25,943 nt of DNA from Pseudomonadota bacterium. Lineage in GTDB: Bacteria > Pseudomonadota > Gammaproteobacteria > Burkholderiales > Burkholderiaceae_D. Position numbers and translations under genes: made by a program. Location: the NCBI GenBank assembly GCA_023389425.1, contig JAEWEK010000040.1:1-25943 (forward strand), given 5' to 3'. Positions within the stretch are counted from its first letter, which is position 1. Every line of letters begins with the position of its first letter. Positions 15,094 through 22,996 of the stretch are shown here, in pieces. Under the pieces are notes generated by a model. The model searched no databases and had not been told where the DNA came from. It worked only from the letters and a program-made list of their open reading frames with translations.

Positions 15094-16289
15094 CCCACGC
15101 CGTCCTCGTGCCGCATCCGCAGCGCGACGGTCCTGGCGCGTTCGCGCACCGACGGCGTGCCCGCCGCCTCCATCAGTTTCGCCAGGGTGTGCCCGTCCAG
15201 TTTGGCGGCCGCTGCGCCAGCCGTACCGATGCCCGCCTTGCGCACGCGATCGGCCCAGAAGAACTGGTCGCCCGCGAACGGCAGCACCACCGAAGGCACG
15301 CCTGCGCTCGCGGCGGCATGCGTCGTGCCTGCACCGCCATGATGCACGATCAGCGAGGTGCGCGGAAACAGCCAGTCGTGCGGCGTATCGCCCAGCACGT
15401 GGAAGTTACGCGGCAGCTGCGCTACGTCGACGCCGCTCCAGCCGGGATAGAACAACACGCGGCGCGTGCCGGCGGCATCGAGCAGCGCCGCCAGCAGCCT
15501 GGCGCGATCAAAGCCGGCCATGCTGCCGAAGCCGATGTAGACAGGGGGCTCGCCGGCGGACAGGAAGCGCTCCAGCGTTTCCGGCGGCTGCCAATCGCCT
15601 GCCGCTTGCAGCTGCCAGGCCCCGCACAGCTCAGCGTTGGCGGGCCAGTCTGCGGGCCGAGGCACCAGCGCGGGCGAACAACCGTACAGCACCGGATAGT
15701 CTTGCCACATGCGCCGGCGCGGGGCGGCGCCGAACAGCTGCTTGCGCGCCGCGTTGATCGCGGGGCGGAACAGCATCCAGGTCAGCGCCGTGAAAAACTG
15801 GTGCGACATGAGATTGGCCCATCCCGGCAGCCGGCGCGGACGCATGAAGGCGGTGGTGAACTCGCGCGTCGGCGTCAGCGGGAACATGCCGGCGCCGATG
15901 CCGGGAATGTCCAGCGCTTCGGCTACCGACAGGCCGGCGAAGGCGGCGAGTCCCGCGAACAGCAGCGCGTCGCTGCCCCGCGCCACCTCATGCGTGGCGG
16001 CCATCCACGCGGCCGTATTGTCCGTCGCGATCCGGGCGCAGGCGCGGGTGATGCGCGAGAAGTCGCCGCCATCCTTCATGATGGCCGACAGCGCCCCGCC
16101 GGGCATGACAGTGTCGCGCATGCTGCCCGCCAGCGCGGTGAACGGCACGCCGCTGGCCTGCGCAAGCGCGGCGCCCGCGATATCGGACAGCAGGTGGACC
16201 TGGTGGCCGCGTTTGACCAGCTCCATGGCGAGCGCGACCAGCGGACGCGTGTCGCCGTCGGTGCCGTAAGTGACGAAAGTGAATTTCAT
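15045..16289 (-). CDS. GT1-type glycosyltransferase (UDP-glycosyltransferase / MGT family)
   Basis: From the ATG at 16289 the protein has 414 residues and opens MKFTFVTYGTDGDTRPLVALAMEL, the N-terminal Rossmann start of GT-B enzymes of family 1; 24 extra in-frame residues upstream do not look native. The C-terminal half has VYIGFGSMAG (250-259) and the sugar-nucleotide signature HHGGAGTTHAAASAGVP (316-332), followed by DQ (341-342). Such enzymes attach a sugar from UDP- or dTDP-sugars to small hydrophobic acceptors such as antibiotics, flavonoids, sterols or rhamnolipid precursors. It follows an AraC-type regulator and a marC-like gene on the same strand. The acceptor cannot be told from sequence. 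Its 3' end overlaps the GNAT gene on the other strand by 49 nt. Confidence 0.9.
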   Translation of the reverse strand: MKFTFVTYGTDGDTRPLVALAMELVKRGHQVHLLSDIAGAALAQASGVPFTALAGSMRDTVMPGGALSAIMKDGGDFSRITRACARIATDNTAAWMAATHEVARGSDALLFAGLAAFAGLSVAEALDIPGIGAGMFPLTPTREFTTAFMRPRRLPGWANLMSHQFFTALTWMLFRPAINAARKQLFGAAPRRRMWQDYPVLYGCSPALVPRPADWPANAELCGAWQLQAAGDWQPPETLERFLSAGEPPVYIGFGSMAGFDRARLLAALLDAAGTRRVLFYPGWSGVDVAQLPRNFHVLGDTPHDWLFPRTSLIVHHGGAGTTHAAASAGVPSVVLPFAGDQFFWADRVRKAGIGTAGAAAAKLDGHTLAKLMEAAGTPSVRERARTVALRMRHEDGVGYAADRLSSHSSRVIW

Positions 16290-16366
16290 GGGCGTGCATT
16301 CCGGTTGAACTGCACGATTCTGTACCCCTCCCGGCGGCGCCGGCTTGAACAAATCCGACATCCCAC

Positions 16367-17197
16367 CTATAAACGATAGGGCCAGTAGTCAGGGTCGGAT
16401 TCGATTTTTTCGCTCAGCTGCGATGGCGGCAGGCCGGTGAGCGCACGCAGCTCGCGCGCCATGTGGGCCTGGTCGGCGTAGCCCAGCTGCGCCGCCAGCG
16501 CGGCCAGCGAGTCCCCGTCTGCCGCACCATCGCGCAAGGCGGCCACGGCATCGTTCATGCGCTGCAGCCTGCGCGCCTGCGCCGCCGTCAGGCCGACCTG
16601 CGCGCGGAACTGGCGCTGCATCTGGCGCTCGCCGACGTCGAATGCGCGCACGGTCGCGGCGACGGTGCGGCGCGCGATGTGGCGCAGGCTTTCGGCCAGG
16701 CCGCGGTTCCAGCTGCCGCGCGCAGCCTGCCAGCGCGGCGCCAGCCATTGCCCTATCCATGCCGCCTGGGCGGCGTCGTCACCGGCGCGCGCGCGCAAGG
16801 CGCCGGGCCACGCCTGCCACTCGCCGGGCAGCCAGCTGGCGGCTGGCTCCTCGCGGTCCTGCAAGGCACCGGGCGACAGACCGGTCAGCGCCGCGAAAGC
16901 ATCGGGATGGAAGACCACTTCAAGGCAGCGCAGCGGCGCCAGCGTCACCGACGTGACTGGCCGCGTGCGCGGACCGGAAACGATCCAGTCGCCCAGCGGC
17001 TGCAGCGGCGCGTCGCCCTCGCCCAGCAGGGCGACGTGGCCATCGGTGAACATGGTCAGGCCGCAGTAGACCATGGCCGGAAAGCGGTTCAGGCGCGGCT
17101 GCGCCGGCGGCCATTGCTCGTCCACGGTGGACAGGAAACCGATGCCCATGACGGCTTCGGCCAGCTCGCCCTGCGGAACGTGGAGCGAGGCTTTCAT
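16367..17197 (-). CDS. AraC-family transcriptional regulator
   Basis: The protein has 276 residues from the ATG at 17197. The N-terminal 160 residues form a putative sensing domain with no motif I can name. The C-terminus (about 165-265) has the two helix-turn-helix units of AraC regulators: one around RAFDVGERQMQRQFRAQVGL (185-204) and one in SLAALAAQLGYADQAHMARELRALTGLPPSQ (230-260), where GYADQAHMxREL and TGLPPSQ are the classical family end. It probably binds DNA near its own operon. The start is 9 nt after the marC stop, so the two are co-transcribed; the glycosyltransferase gene follows after 77 nt. Confidence 0.9.
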   Translation of the reverse strand: MKASLHVPQGELAEAVMGIGFLSTVDEQWPPAQPRLNRFPAMVYCGLTMFTDGHVALLGEGDAPLQPLGDWIVSGPRTRPVTSVTLAPLRCLEVVFHPDAFAALTGLSPGALQDREEPAASWLPGEWQAWPGALRARAGDDAAQAAWIGQWLAPRWQAARGSWNRGLAESLRHIARRTVAATVRAFDVGERQMQRQFRAQVGLTAAQARRLQRMNDAVAALRDGAADGDSLAALAAQLGYADQAHMARELRALTGLPPSQLSEKIESDPDYWPYRL

Positions 17198-17206
17198 CAA
17201 TACTGT

Positions 17207-17809
17207 TTATAAGGTTTTGATGAACGCGCGCACGCCGCCGAGCAGCATTTCGATCGACATCGCGGTCAGGATCAGGCCCATCAGGCGCTCGAAGGCGGTC
17301 ATCACCTGCGTACCCAGCAGGCGCTGCAGGCGGTCGGCGCTCAGGAACACGGCCAGCCACACCAGCAGCACGGCCGCCAGCGCGGCCACGTGGATCATCA
17401 CCTCCTCCTTGCTGTTGGCGGTGAACAGCAGCACCGTCGCCAGCGCGGATGGCCCGGCCAGCGCGGGAATCGCGAGCGGCACGATAAAGGGCTCGCCGCC
17501 TTCGGTGCGACCGAGCACGCCGTCGGGATGGGGGAACACCATCCGGATCGCGATCAGCAGCAGGATCACGCTGCCGCCGATGCGCAGCGACACCTCGGTC
17601 AGGTTCAAGGCCGTCAGGAAATGGCGGCCGAAGAACATGAACACGAGCAGCAACAGGAAGGCGATCAGGCACTCGCGCACCACGATGCGCGGCCGGCGCC
17701 GCGTCGGCACGGCATTGAGCGCGCTGACGAAGATGGGCACGTTGCCGAACGGGTCGGTCACGAGCAGGAGCAGGATGAAGGTCTGGAGAAAGCTTTGGGT
17801 CATTGGCAT
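17207..17809 (-). CDS. MarC/UPF0056-family inner-membrane protein
   Basis: The protein has 200 residues and about six membrane segments. DPFGNVPIF (19-27) and PLAIPALAGPSALATVLL in the second half are the paired signatures of the MarC family. A second ATG at 17803 is an equally possible start. The family was once linked to multiple antibiotic resistance in E. coli but that link was withdrawn and the function remains unknown. It is the first gene of a likely marC-araC-glycosyltransferase unit. The intergenic region upstream (17810-17902) contains only a GC hairpin that belongs to the neighbouring small gene. Confidence 0.9.
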   Translation of the reverse strand: MPMTQSFLQTFILLLLVTDPFGNVPIFVSALNAVPTRRRPRIVVRECLIAFLLLLVFMFFGRHFLTALNLTEVSLRIGGSVILLLIAIRMVFPHPDGVLGRTEGGEPFIVPLAIPALAGPSALATVLLFTANSKEEVMIHVAALAAVLLVWLAVFLSADRLQRLLGTQVMTAFERLMGLILTAMSIEMLLGGVRAFIKTL

Positions 17810-17867
17810 ACCGGCGACAAACTTAATTGTCGGATATTAACCGATATGCACGACCCAATGAAGACAC

Positions 17868-17892
17868 GCCGGCGGCGCAGGAGGCCGCCGGC
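17868..17892 (-). terminator. GC-rich hairpin after the 54-aa protein gene
   Basis: GCCGGCGGC (17868-17876) pairs perfectly with GCCGCCGGC (17884-17892) around a 7-nt loop, 10 nt past the stop codon of the small gene. The minus-strand tail is GTGTCTTCATT, only weakly T-rich, so termination is plausible but not certain. Confidence 0.5.
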
Positions 17893-17902
17893 AAGGCCCT
17901 CC

Positions 17903-18067
17903 CTATTTCGATTTCGACGACTTGGTCTCGCCGTGTTCGGCACGCTGCTTGTTCACGATGCGCGCGGCCACTTCCTTCTCGCGGCCGGGATAGCGATGTT
18001 CCTTCTCGAACTTCTGCTCGATTTCCTTGTACTCGCGCTCACGCTTGGGACTGGATCCGGTGGGCAT
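17903..18067 (-). CDS. Small highly charged conserved-type protein (54 aa)
   Basis: The frame from 18067 to 17903 encodes 54 residues starting MPTGSSPKREREYKEIEQKF and containing AARIVNKQRAEHGETKSSKSK. About half of the residues are charged. Its start is fixed by a perfect AAAGGAGG ribosome site. I recall many short bacterial proteins with the same plan, (M)PxGSSPKRExxY ... GRxxEVAARIVNKxRAxxGE, annotated as hypothetical or as plasmid-stabilisation-like; that comparison is from memory. The protein is likely soluble, helical and possibly nucleic-acid binding because of its basic tail, but no function is shown. The gene is monocistronic, with a hairpin after the stop, and is divergent from the 127-aa membrane protein gene. 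Confidence 0.85.
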   Translation of the reverse strand: MPTGSSPKREREYKEIEQKFEKEHRYPGREKEVAARIVNKQRAEHGETKSSKSK

Positions 18068-18071
18068 GACG

Positions 18072-18080
18072 ACCTCCTTT
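18072..18080 (-). promoter_or_regulatory. Consensus ribosome binding site of the 54-aa protein gene
   Basis: On the minus strand AAAGGAGGT lies 4 nt before the ATG at 18067. It is the strongest Shine-Dalgarno sequence seen in this window and is the main evidence that this very short frame is translated. Confidence 0.8.
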
Positions 18081-18211
18081 ACAAACGGTATGTGTGCAGA
18101 TTAGAACCGGACCTCGGCAAGTTCCGTGGTCTGGCGCACGTAAGAGAAAAATCAAGGAAGGGGATCCGATCCACTGGCAAGCTTCGCCAATCATGAGCGG
18201 AGGAGCCAAGG

Positions 18212-18595
18212 ATGAGCGTCGAAAATCTGCCGAGAGACCAAGGAAATGATCCTACACAGCCGAACTCACTTGAAGCGGGAGGCGGCCCACCCTATGATGG
18301 GGGAATGGAATCGCGCATTCAACGGCTCGAAGCGGACGTTGCCACCATTAAGGCGGACTTAGCGGTCGTGCGCTCCAACTATGCGACTAAGGAAGATCTC
18401 GCCGATCTCACCAACAGCCTCGTCAAGTGGATGGTTGGAACGGCCGTTGGGCTCGGCGTTGCCGCAGTTACGGTAATGACCTTCGTCCTGAACAATGCCA
18501 CGCCAAAAGCAACTCCCGTACCGGCAGTGATTTACGTGCCCTACCCACCGCAGCAGTACCTGCCGGCCTTACCGCAACCGCCCAGCCAAAAATAA
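18212..18595 (+). CDS. Hypothetical coiled-coil single-span membrane protein
   Basis: The protein has 127 residues. Residues 1-30 are polar and Gly/Pro-rich. Residues about 32-70 form a heptad-type coiled coil (MESRIQRLEADVATIKADLAVV ... ATKEDLADL). One membrane span follows (about 73-93, MVGTAVGLGVAAVTVMTFVL), then a Pro-rich tail ending PPSQK. A second ATG at 18305 (MESRIQRLE) could be the true start and would leave just coil, span and tail. A GGAGG sequence precedes the first ATG at 15 nt and AAGG directly abuts it. The plan, coil-KEDL-coil plus one span, recalls small phage or accessory-region membrane proteins, but I do not know a function. Composition is less GC-rich than the neighbours. 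The stop lies inside the T-run of a convergent terminator. Confidence 0.7.
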   Translation: MSVENLPRDQGNDPTQPNSLEAGGGPPYDGGMESRIQRLEADVATIKADLAVVRSNYATKEDLADLTNSLVKWMVGTAVGLGVAAVTVMTFVLNNATPKATPVPAVIYVPYPPQQYLPALPQPPSQK

Positions 18596-18627
18596 AAAAG
18601 GAGCAGGCAACAACGTCGCCCACTCCT
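18588..18627 (-). terminator. Intrinsic terminator of the hisZ-purA-phosphoribosyltransferase unit
   Basis: On the minus strand AGGAGTGGGC (18627-18618) pairs with GCCTGCTCCT (18608-18599) over 10 bp, two of them wobbles, with a 9-nt loop, and is followed by TTTTTTATTTTT. It begins about 20 nt after the phosphoribosyltransferase stop. The T-run covers the stop codon of the convergent 127-aa gene. Confidence 0.85.
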
Positions 18628-18648
18628 CTTTCCGGAAGCCGGTCCGGA

Positions 18649-19188
18649 TTACTTCTCGAACTTCTTCAGCCACGCCGACAGTTGATGCGGGCGCAGGCCG
18701 TCGTAGTCTTCGAACGGCTGGTGGATCCACGGGTTGTGCGGCAGTTCTTCCTGGAAGTAGTCCGGCTTGATGGCCGAGCAGCCCTTGGTCCAGATGACAG
18801 CGGATTTCACTTCCGTCACCTCGCTGAAATTTTCGGTCAGGTGCTCGCGCACCTTCATCAGCGTCACGCCCGAATCGGCCAGGTCGTCGACCAGCAGGAT
18901 GCGGCCTTTCAGCGGGCCCTTGGTCATCGTCATGTACTTGGCGATGTCCAGGTCGCCCTGCTTGGTGCCGGCTTCTTCGCGGTAGGAGCTGGTCGACAGG
19001 ATCGCCAGCGGCACGTCGAAGATGCGCGAGAACACGTCGCCCGGACGCACGCCGCCGCGCGCGAGGCACAGCACCATGTCGAACTTCCAGTTCGATTCAT
19101 ACACCTGCAGCGCCAGGCGCTCGATCAGGCGGTGGTATTCGTCCCAGGATACCCAGAGGTCTTTGTCGGTCGAAACGGGTGTGGTCAT
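18649..19188 (-). CDS. Phosphoribosyltransferase (purine salvage type)
   Basis: The protein has 179 residues. The PRPP-binding motif of type I phosphoribosyltransferases is ILLVDDLADSGVTL (97-110), with two adjacent Asp residues followed by the flexible D-S-G-V-T loop. CLARGGVRPGDVFSR (41-55) fits the N-terminal PPi loop. The C-terminus carries PHNPWIHQPFEDYDGLRP, a tail seen in the homologues that sit beside purA in Burkholderiales. It would transfer ribose phosphate from PRPP to a purine base such as hypoxanthine, guanine or xanthine; the base preference is not visible. It lies 25 nt after purA and before a strong terminator, so it is the last gene of the hisZ-purA unit, which fits a role in purine supply. 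Confidence 0.9.
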   Translation of the reverse strand: MTTPVSTDKDLWVSWDEYHRLIERLALQVYESNWKFDMVLCLARGGVRPGDVFSRIFDVPLAILSTSSYREEAGTKQGDLDIAKYMTMTKGPLKGRILLVDDLADSGVTLMKVREHLTENFSEVTEVKSAVIWTKGCSAIKPDYFQEELPHNPWIHQPFEDYDGLRPHQLSAWLKKFEK

Positions 19189-19213
19189 GTCAGGATTCCC
19201 CTATTTTTATTGA

Positions 19214-20530
<1,317 letters not shown>

Positions 20531-20535
20531 CACAC

Positions 20536-21690
20536 TTAACCTAAGTTTTTGAGAATCCAGTTTCCATTGTCGAGGACGAGCGCGCGGTCGCACTCGAACT
20601 CGTCCTGAACATTGTCGTGACCCGGCATGCTCTGGATCACGACTTCGCCGGCCTTGCGCAGCTCGACGATTTTCTCGCGCAGCTCGGGAGCGTTGCCCCA
20701 CGGTGCACGGATAGAATGCTTGCGCTCGGCGCACGGCAGCAGGCGGGCCAGCTCGCGCAGGTCGAGCGAGAAGCCGGTCGCCGGGCGGGCGCGGCCGAAA
20801 GCCTCGCCCACGTGGTCGTAACGGCCGCCGCGTGCCACCGCGTTCGGCAGGCCGCTGACGTACAGCGCGAACATCGCGCCGCTTTCGTACTGGTAGCCGC
20901 GCAGGTCGGCCAGGTCGATCGCGACCTGGGCGCGGCCGATGGCGGAACCGGCCAGCGCCGCCAGTTCGGCCAGCGCGCGCGTGATGCCGGGCAGGTCCGG
21001 CAGCATGGCGCGCGCCTTGCCCAGCACCTCGATGTCGCCATACAGGTGCGGCAGGGCCAGCAGCGCGGCGCGGGTGGCGGCGCCGTAATTGTTCGTGATT
21101 TCTTCGAGGCCCGGCACGTCTTTGCCGCGCAGCAGCGCATGCAGCTGGGCTTCGTCGCGCCTGGCGGCCGGATCGTCGGCCAGGATGGCGCGCAGCACGC
21201 CGACGTGCGACAGGTCCAGGCGCACGTTGTCGAAGCCGGCCAGGGCCAGCGAGGACAGCGCGATTTCCTGGATTTCGGCGTCGGCTTCGAGGCCGGCGTG
21301 GCCGTACATCTCGCAACCGATCTGGATCGGCTCGCGGGTCGCGTGCAGGCCCGACGGACGGGTGTGCAGCACGCTGCCGGCGTAGCACAGGCGGGTGATG
21401 GAGGCGCGATTGAGCAGGTGGGCGTCGATGCGGGCGACCTGGGTGGTCATGTCCGGGCGCAGGCCGAGCAGGCGGCCGGACAGCTGGTCGACCACCTTGA
21501 AGGTGCGCAGGTCGGTGTCTTCGCCGGCACCGGCCAGCAGGGATTCGACGTACTCGAGCATCGGCGGCATCACCAGCTCGTATCCGTACAGGCGGAAGTT
21601 GTCGAGCAGCAGGCGGCGCAGGTCTTCGATCTTGCGCGCTTCGGAGGGCAAGACGTCGGCAATGTTCTCAGGCAGTAGCCAGTTCGGCAT
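20536..21690 (-). CDS. hisZ: ATP phosphoribosyltransferase regulatory subunit
   Basis: The protein has 384 residues starting MPNWLLPENIADVLPSEARKIE; an upstream in-frame extension is rejected because conserved HisZ sequence begins here. It is a class II aaRS-like fold related to histidyl-tRNA synthetase (LRPDMTTQVARI at 77-88, YAGSVLHTRP, GGRYDHVGEAFGRARPATGFSLD) but lacks the anticodon-binding domain, as HisZ does. HisZ forms a complex with the short HisG and is required for the first step of histidine synthesis and its feedback control. hisG is not in this window. It leads the hisZ-purA-phosphoribosyltransferase unit; both histidine and purine routes draw on PRPP and ATP. Confidence 0.96.
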   Translation of the reverse strand: MPNWLLPENIADVLPSEARKIEDLRRLLLDNFRLYGYELVMPPMLEYVESLLAGAGEDTDLRTFKVVDQLSGRLLGLRPDMTTQVARIDAHLLNRASITRLCYAGSVLHTRPSGLHATREPIQIGCEMYGHAGLEADAEIQEIALSSLALAGFDNVRLDLSHVGVLRAILADDPAARRDEAQLHALLRGKDVPGLEEITNNYGAATRAALLALPHLYGDIEVLGKARAMLPDLPGITRALAELAALAGSAIGRAQVAIDLADLRGYQYESGAMFALYVSGLPNAVARGGRYDHVGEAFGRARPATGFSLDLRELARLLPCAERKHSIRAPWGNAPELREKIVELRKAGEVVIQSMPGHDNVQDEFECDRALVLDNGNWILKNLG

Positions 21691-21868
21691 GGGCAAAACG
21701 ACGGGAGTTATCGGGCTTCGGGCCACACGGACGCGCGAAGACGCGCAAAGGGAGCGCGAACCGACAATTTTAACCGAAAACGGGTTGGTGCAGGCAGGGA
21801 ACGTCGGGAATGGATCAGGTGGGGTTGTCAAACGTCCACTTTTTTCCCCGGACCACTACAGCCTGATT

Positions 21869-21952
21869 CGTCGTCCCCGCGAAGGCGGGGACCCATGCTG
21901 AGTGTCCGGAGTAGCAGGCCTTCTATGGGTCCCCGCCTTCGCAGGGACGACG
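21869..21952. repeat. Paired REP-like palindromes (28-bp inverted repeat)
   Basis: Arms 21869-21896 and 21925-21952 are inverted copies over 28 bp with one mismatch, separated by 28 nt. Each arm is a hairpin of the type GTCCCCGC...GCGGGGAC, a variant of the family at 6172-6254 (CCCC in place of TCCC). It fills most of the space between the lipoprotein stop (21977) and the hisZ leader. The rest of 21691-21868 shows no gene and no clear promoter. Confidence 0.85.
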
Positions 21953-21976
21953 GTTTTGGTGTATCGGGGACGACAA

Positions 21977-22789
21977 TCAAATCCCCAAGGGCCAGGTGTA
22001 CCCCGGCACCGTCGCCAGCGGCGTGCCGGCCACGATCAGGATCTCGCGATGCGCCACCATCGGGATGTCGGCCGGGTTGCTGTCCCAGCGCTTGATCGTG
22101 CCGTTTTCGATGATGTAGAAGCGCACCGGTCCCGGCAGGCCGGCGGCGCCGTCGCGGCCCAGCGGCTGCTGCCACAGCTGGAACCAGTCGCCCAGCTTGA
22201 AGTTCTTCGGCGTGTCGGCTTCCATGTGGACGATGCCGGTCACGTCGTGCACGTGCATCTCGTAGGCATGGTAGCAGCCCGCATGCACCCGGCCGATGCC
22301 GTCCGGGAAGCCAAGGCGCTTGCCGTTGCTGTAGATCGAGATCAGCATGTGCTTGTGCCAAGTTGCGCTGGCCAGGCAGTTGACCGCGCCGACCGCCTTG
22401 CCCGTGCCCCACCACACGGGCCAGGCGGCCGTGTTGTACAGCGTGCCGGCGACCAGGCCGGTGCTGTCGGCCGCCAGCGCGATCGGTTCGCCGAGCGGAT
22501 CGGATAGCACAGCGGCCGAGGCGGTCGCCGTGGCCGCCAGCATGGCGTCGCCCTGCGGCGGCGGCGGGGTTTCGGCTGCGCCCTGCCCTGGCGGCGCCGA
22601 CACCAGCACGCCCGCCAGGCCCGCGGGCTCGGGATTTTTCGTCACGCACACATCATCCGGCGGCCCGGAATCCTTGAACGGCGGCGGAACCTGTAGCTCC
22701 GGCGGCTTGGCCGAGTCGCCGCTGCCGCATCCGGCAAGCAGAAGGAGCGAGAGCCAGGCGCAGTGCCTGAGCGAATTCGTCGGGACCAT
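21977..22789 (-). CDS. Putative lipoprotein with His-rich periplasmic domain
   Basis: From the ATG at 22789, which has AGGAGC 10 nt upstream, the protein has 270 residues; 15 in-frame residues upstream are less likely. A type II signal peptide ends in the lipobox LLAG-C21, so it is lipid-anchored in the envelope. Residues about 22-95 are Pro/Gly/Ala-rich linker. The second half is folded: CLASATWHKHMLISIYSNGK and YHAYEMHVHDVTGIVHMEAD (about 176-195), followed by FKLGDWFQLW. The H-x-H-D-x-T/S-G-I-x-H-x-E pattern recalls small periplasmic domains of unknown function (HTHDxSGxIHVES...FTLGQFFxxW) and may bind a metal. It sits between hflC and hisZ, outside either unit because a terminator lies upstream. 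No function is assigned. Confidence 0.85.
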   Translation of the reverse strand: MVPTNSLRHCAWLSLLLLAGCGSGDSAKPPELQVPPPFKDSGPPDDVCVTKNPEPAGLAGVLVSAPPGQGAAETPPPPQGDAMLAATATASAAVLSDPLGEPIALAADSTGLVAGTLYNTAAWPVWWGTGKAVGAVNCLASATWHKHMLISIYSNGKRLGFPDGIGRVHAGCYHAYEMHVHDVTGIVHMEADTPKNFKLGDWFQLWQQPLGRDGAAGLPGPVRFYIIENGTIKRWDSNPADIPMVAHREILIVAGTPLATVPGYTWPLGI

Positions 22790-22953
22790 GATGTTGCTCC
22801 TGTGAAGGGTTAATCGATGGGAGACCAGCTCCACGACCCATCATCGAGCAAGCATCGGCGCCGCAGTTGAGCAAAACCATGCCCGTTCAGCGGCCTGGAC
22901 AGTTATCTGAACGCCTATCAAACCATTCATTTACGAGAACCAATGGTCAAGAA

Positions 22954-22978
22954 AAAAGCGGCCATGCTGGCCGCTTTT
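22954..22978 (-). terminator. Intrinsic terminator of the hflX-hflK-hflC unit
   Basis: AAAAGCGGCC (22954-22963) pairs perfectly with GGCCGCTTTT (22969-22978) around a 5-nt loop; on the minus strand TTTTTTC follows. It begins 18 nt past the hflC stop. It isolates hflXKC from the lipoprotein gene. Confidence 0.88.
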
Positions 22979-22996
22979 GGGGGGAAGGCGCGACGC

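Noticed and set aside
17827..18069. An 80-codon plus-strand frame over the 54-aa gene
   Set aside because: It has no ribosome site and an irregular composition, while the minus strand has a consensus site and a coherent charged protein.
21691..21831. An N-terminal extension of HisZ of 47 residues
   Set aside because: The frame is open upstream, but conserved HisZ sequence starts at MPNWLLPENIADVLP and the upstream part is unlike any HisZ N-terminus.
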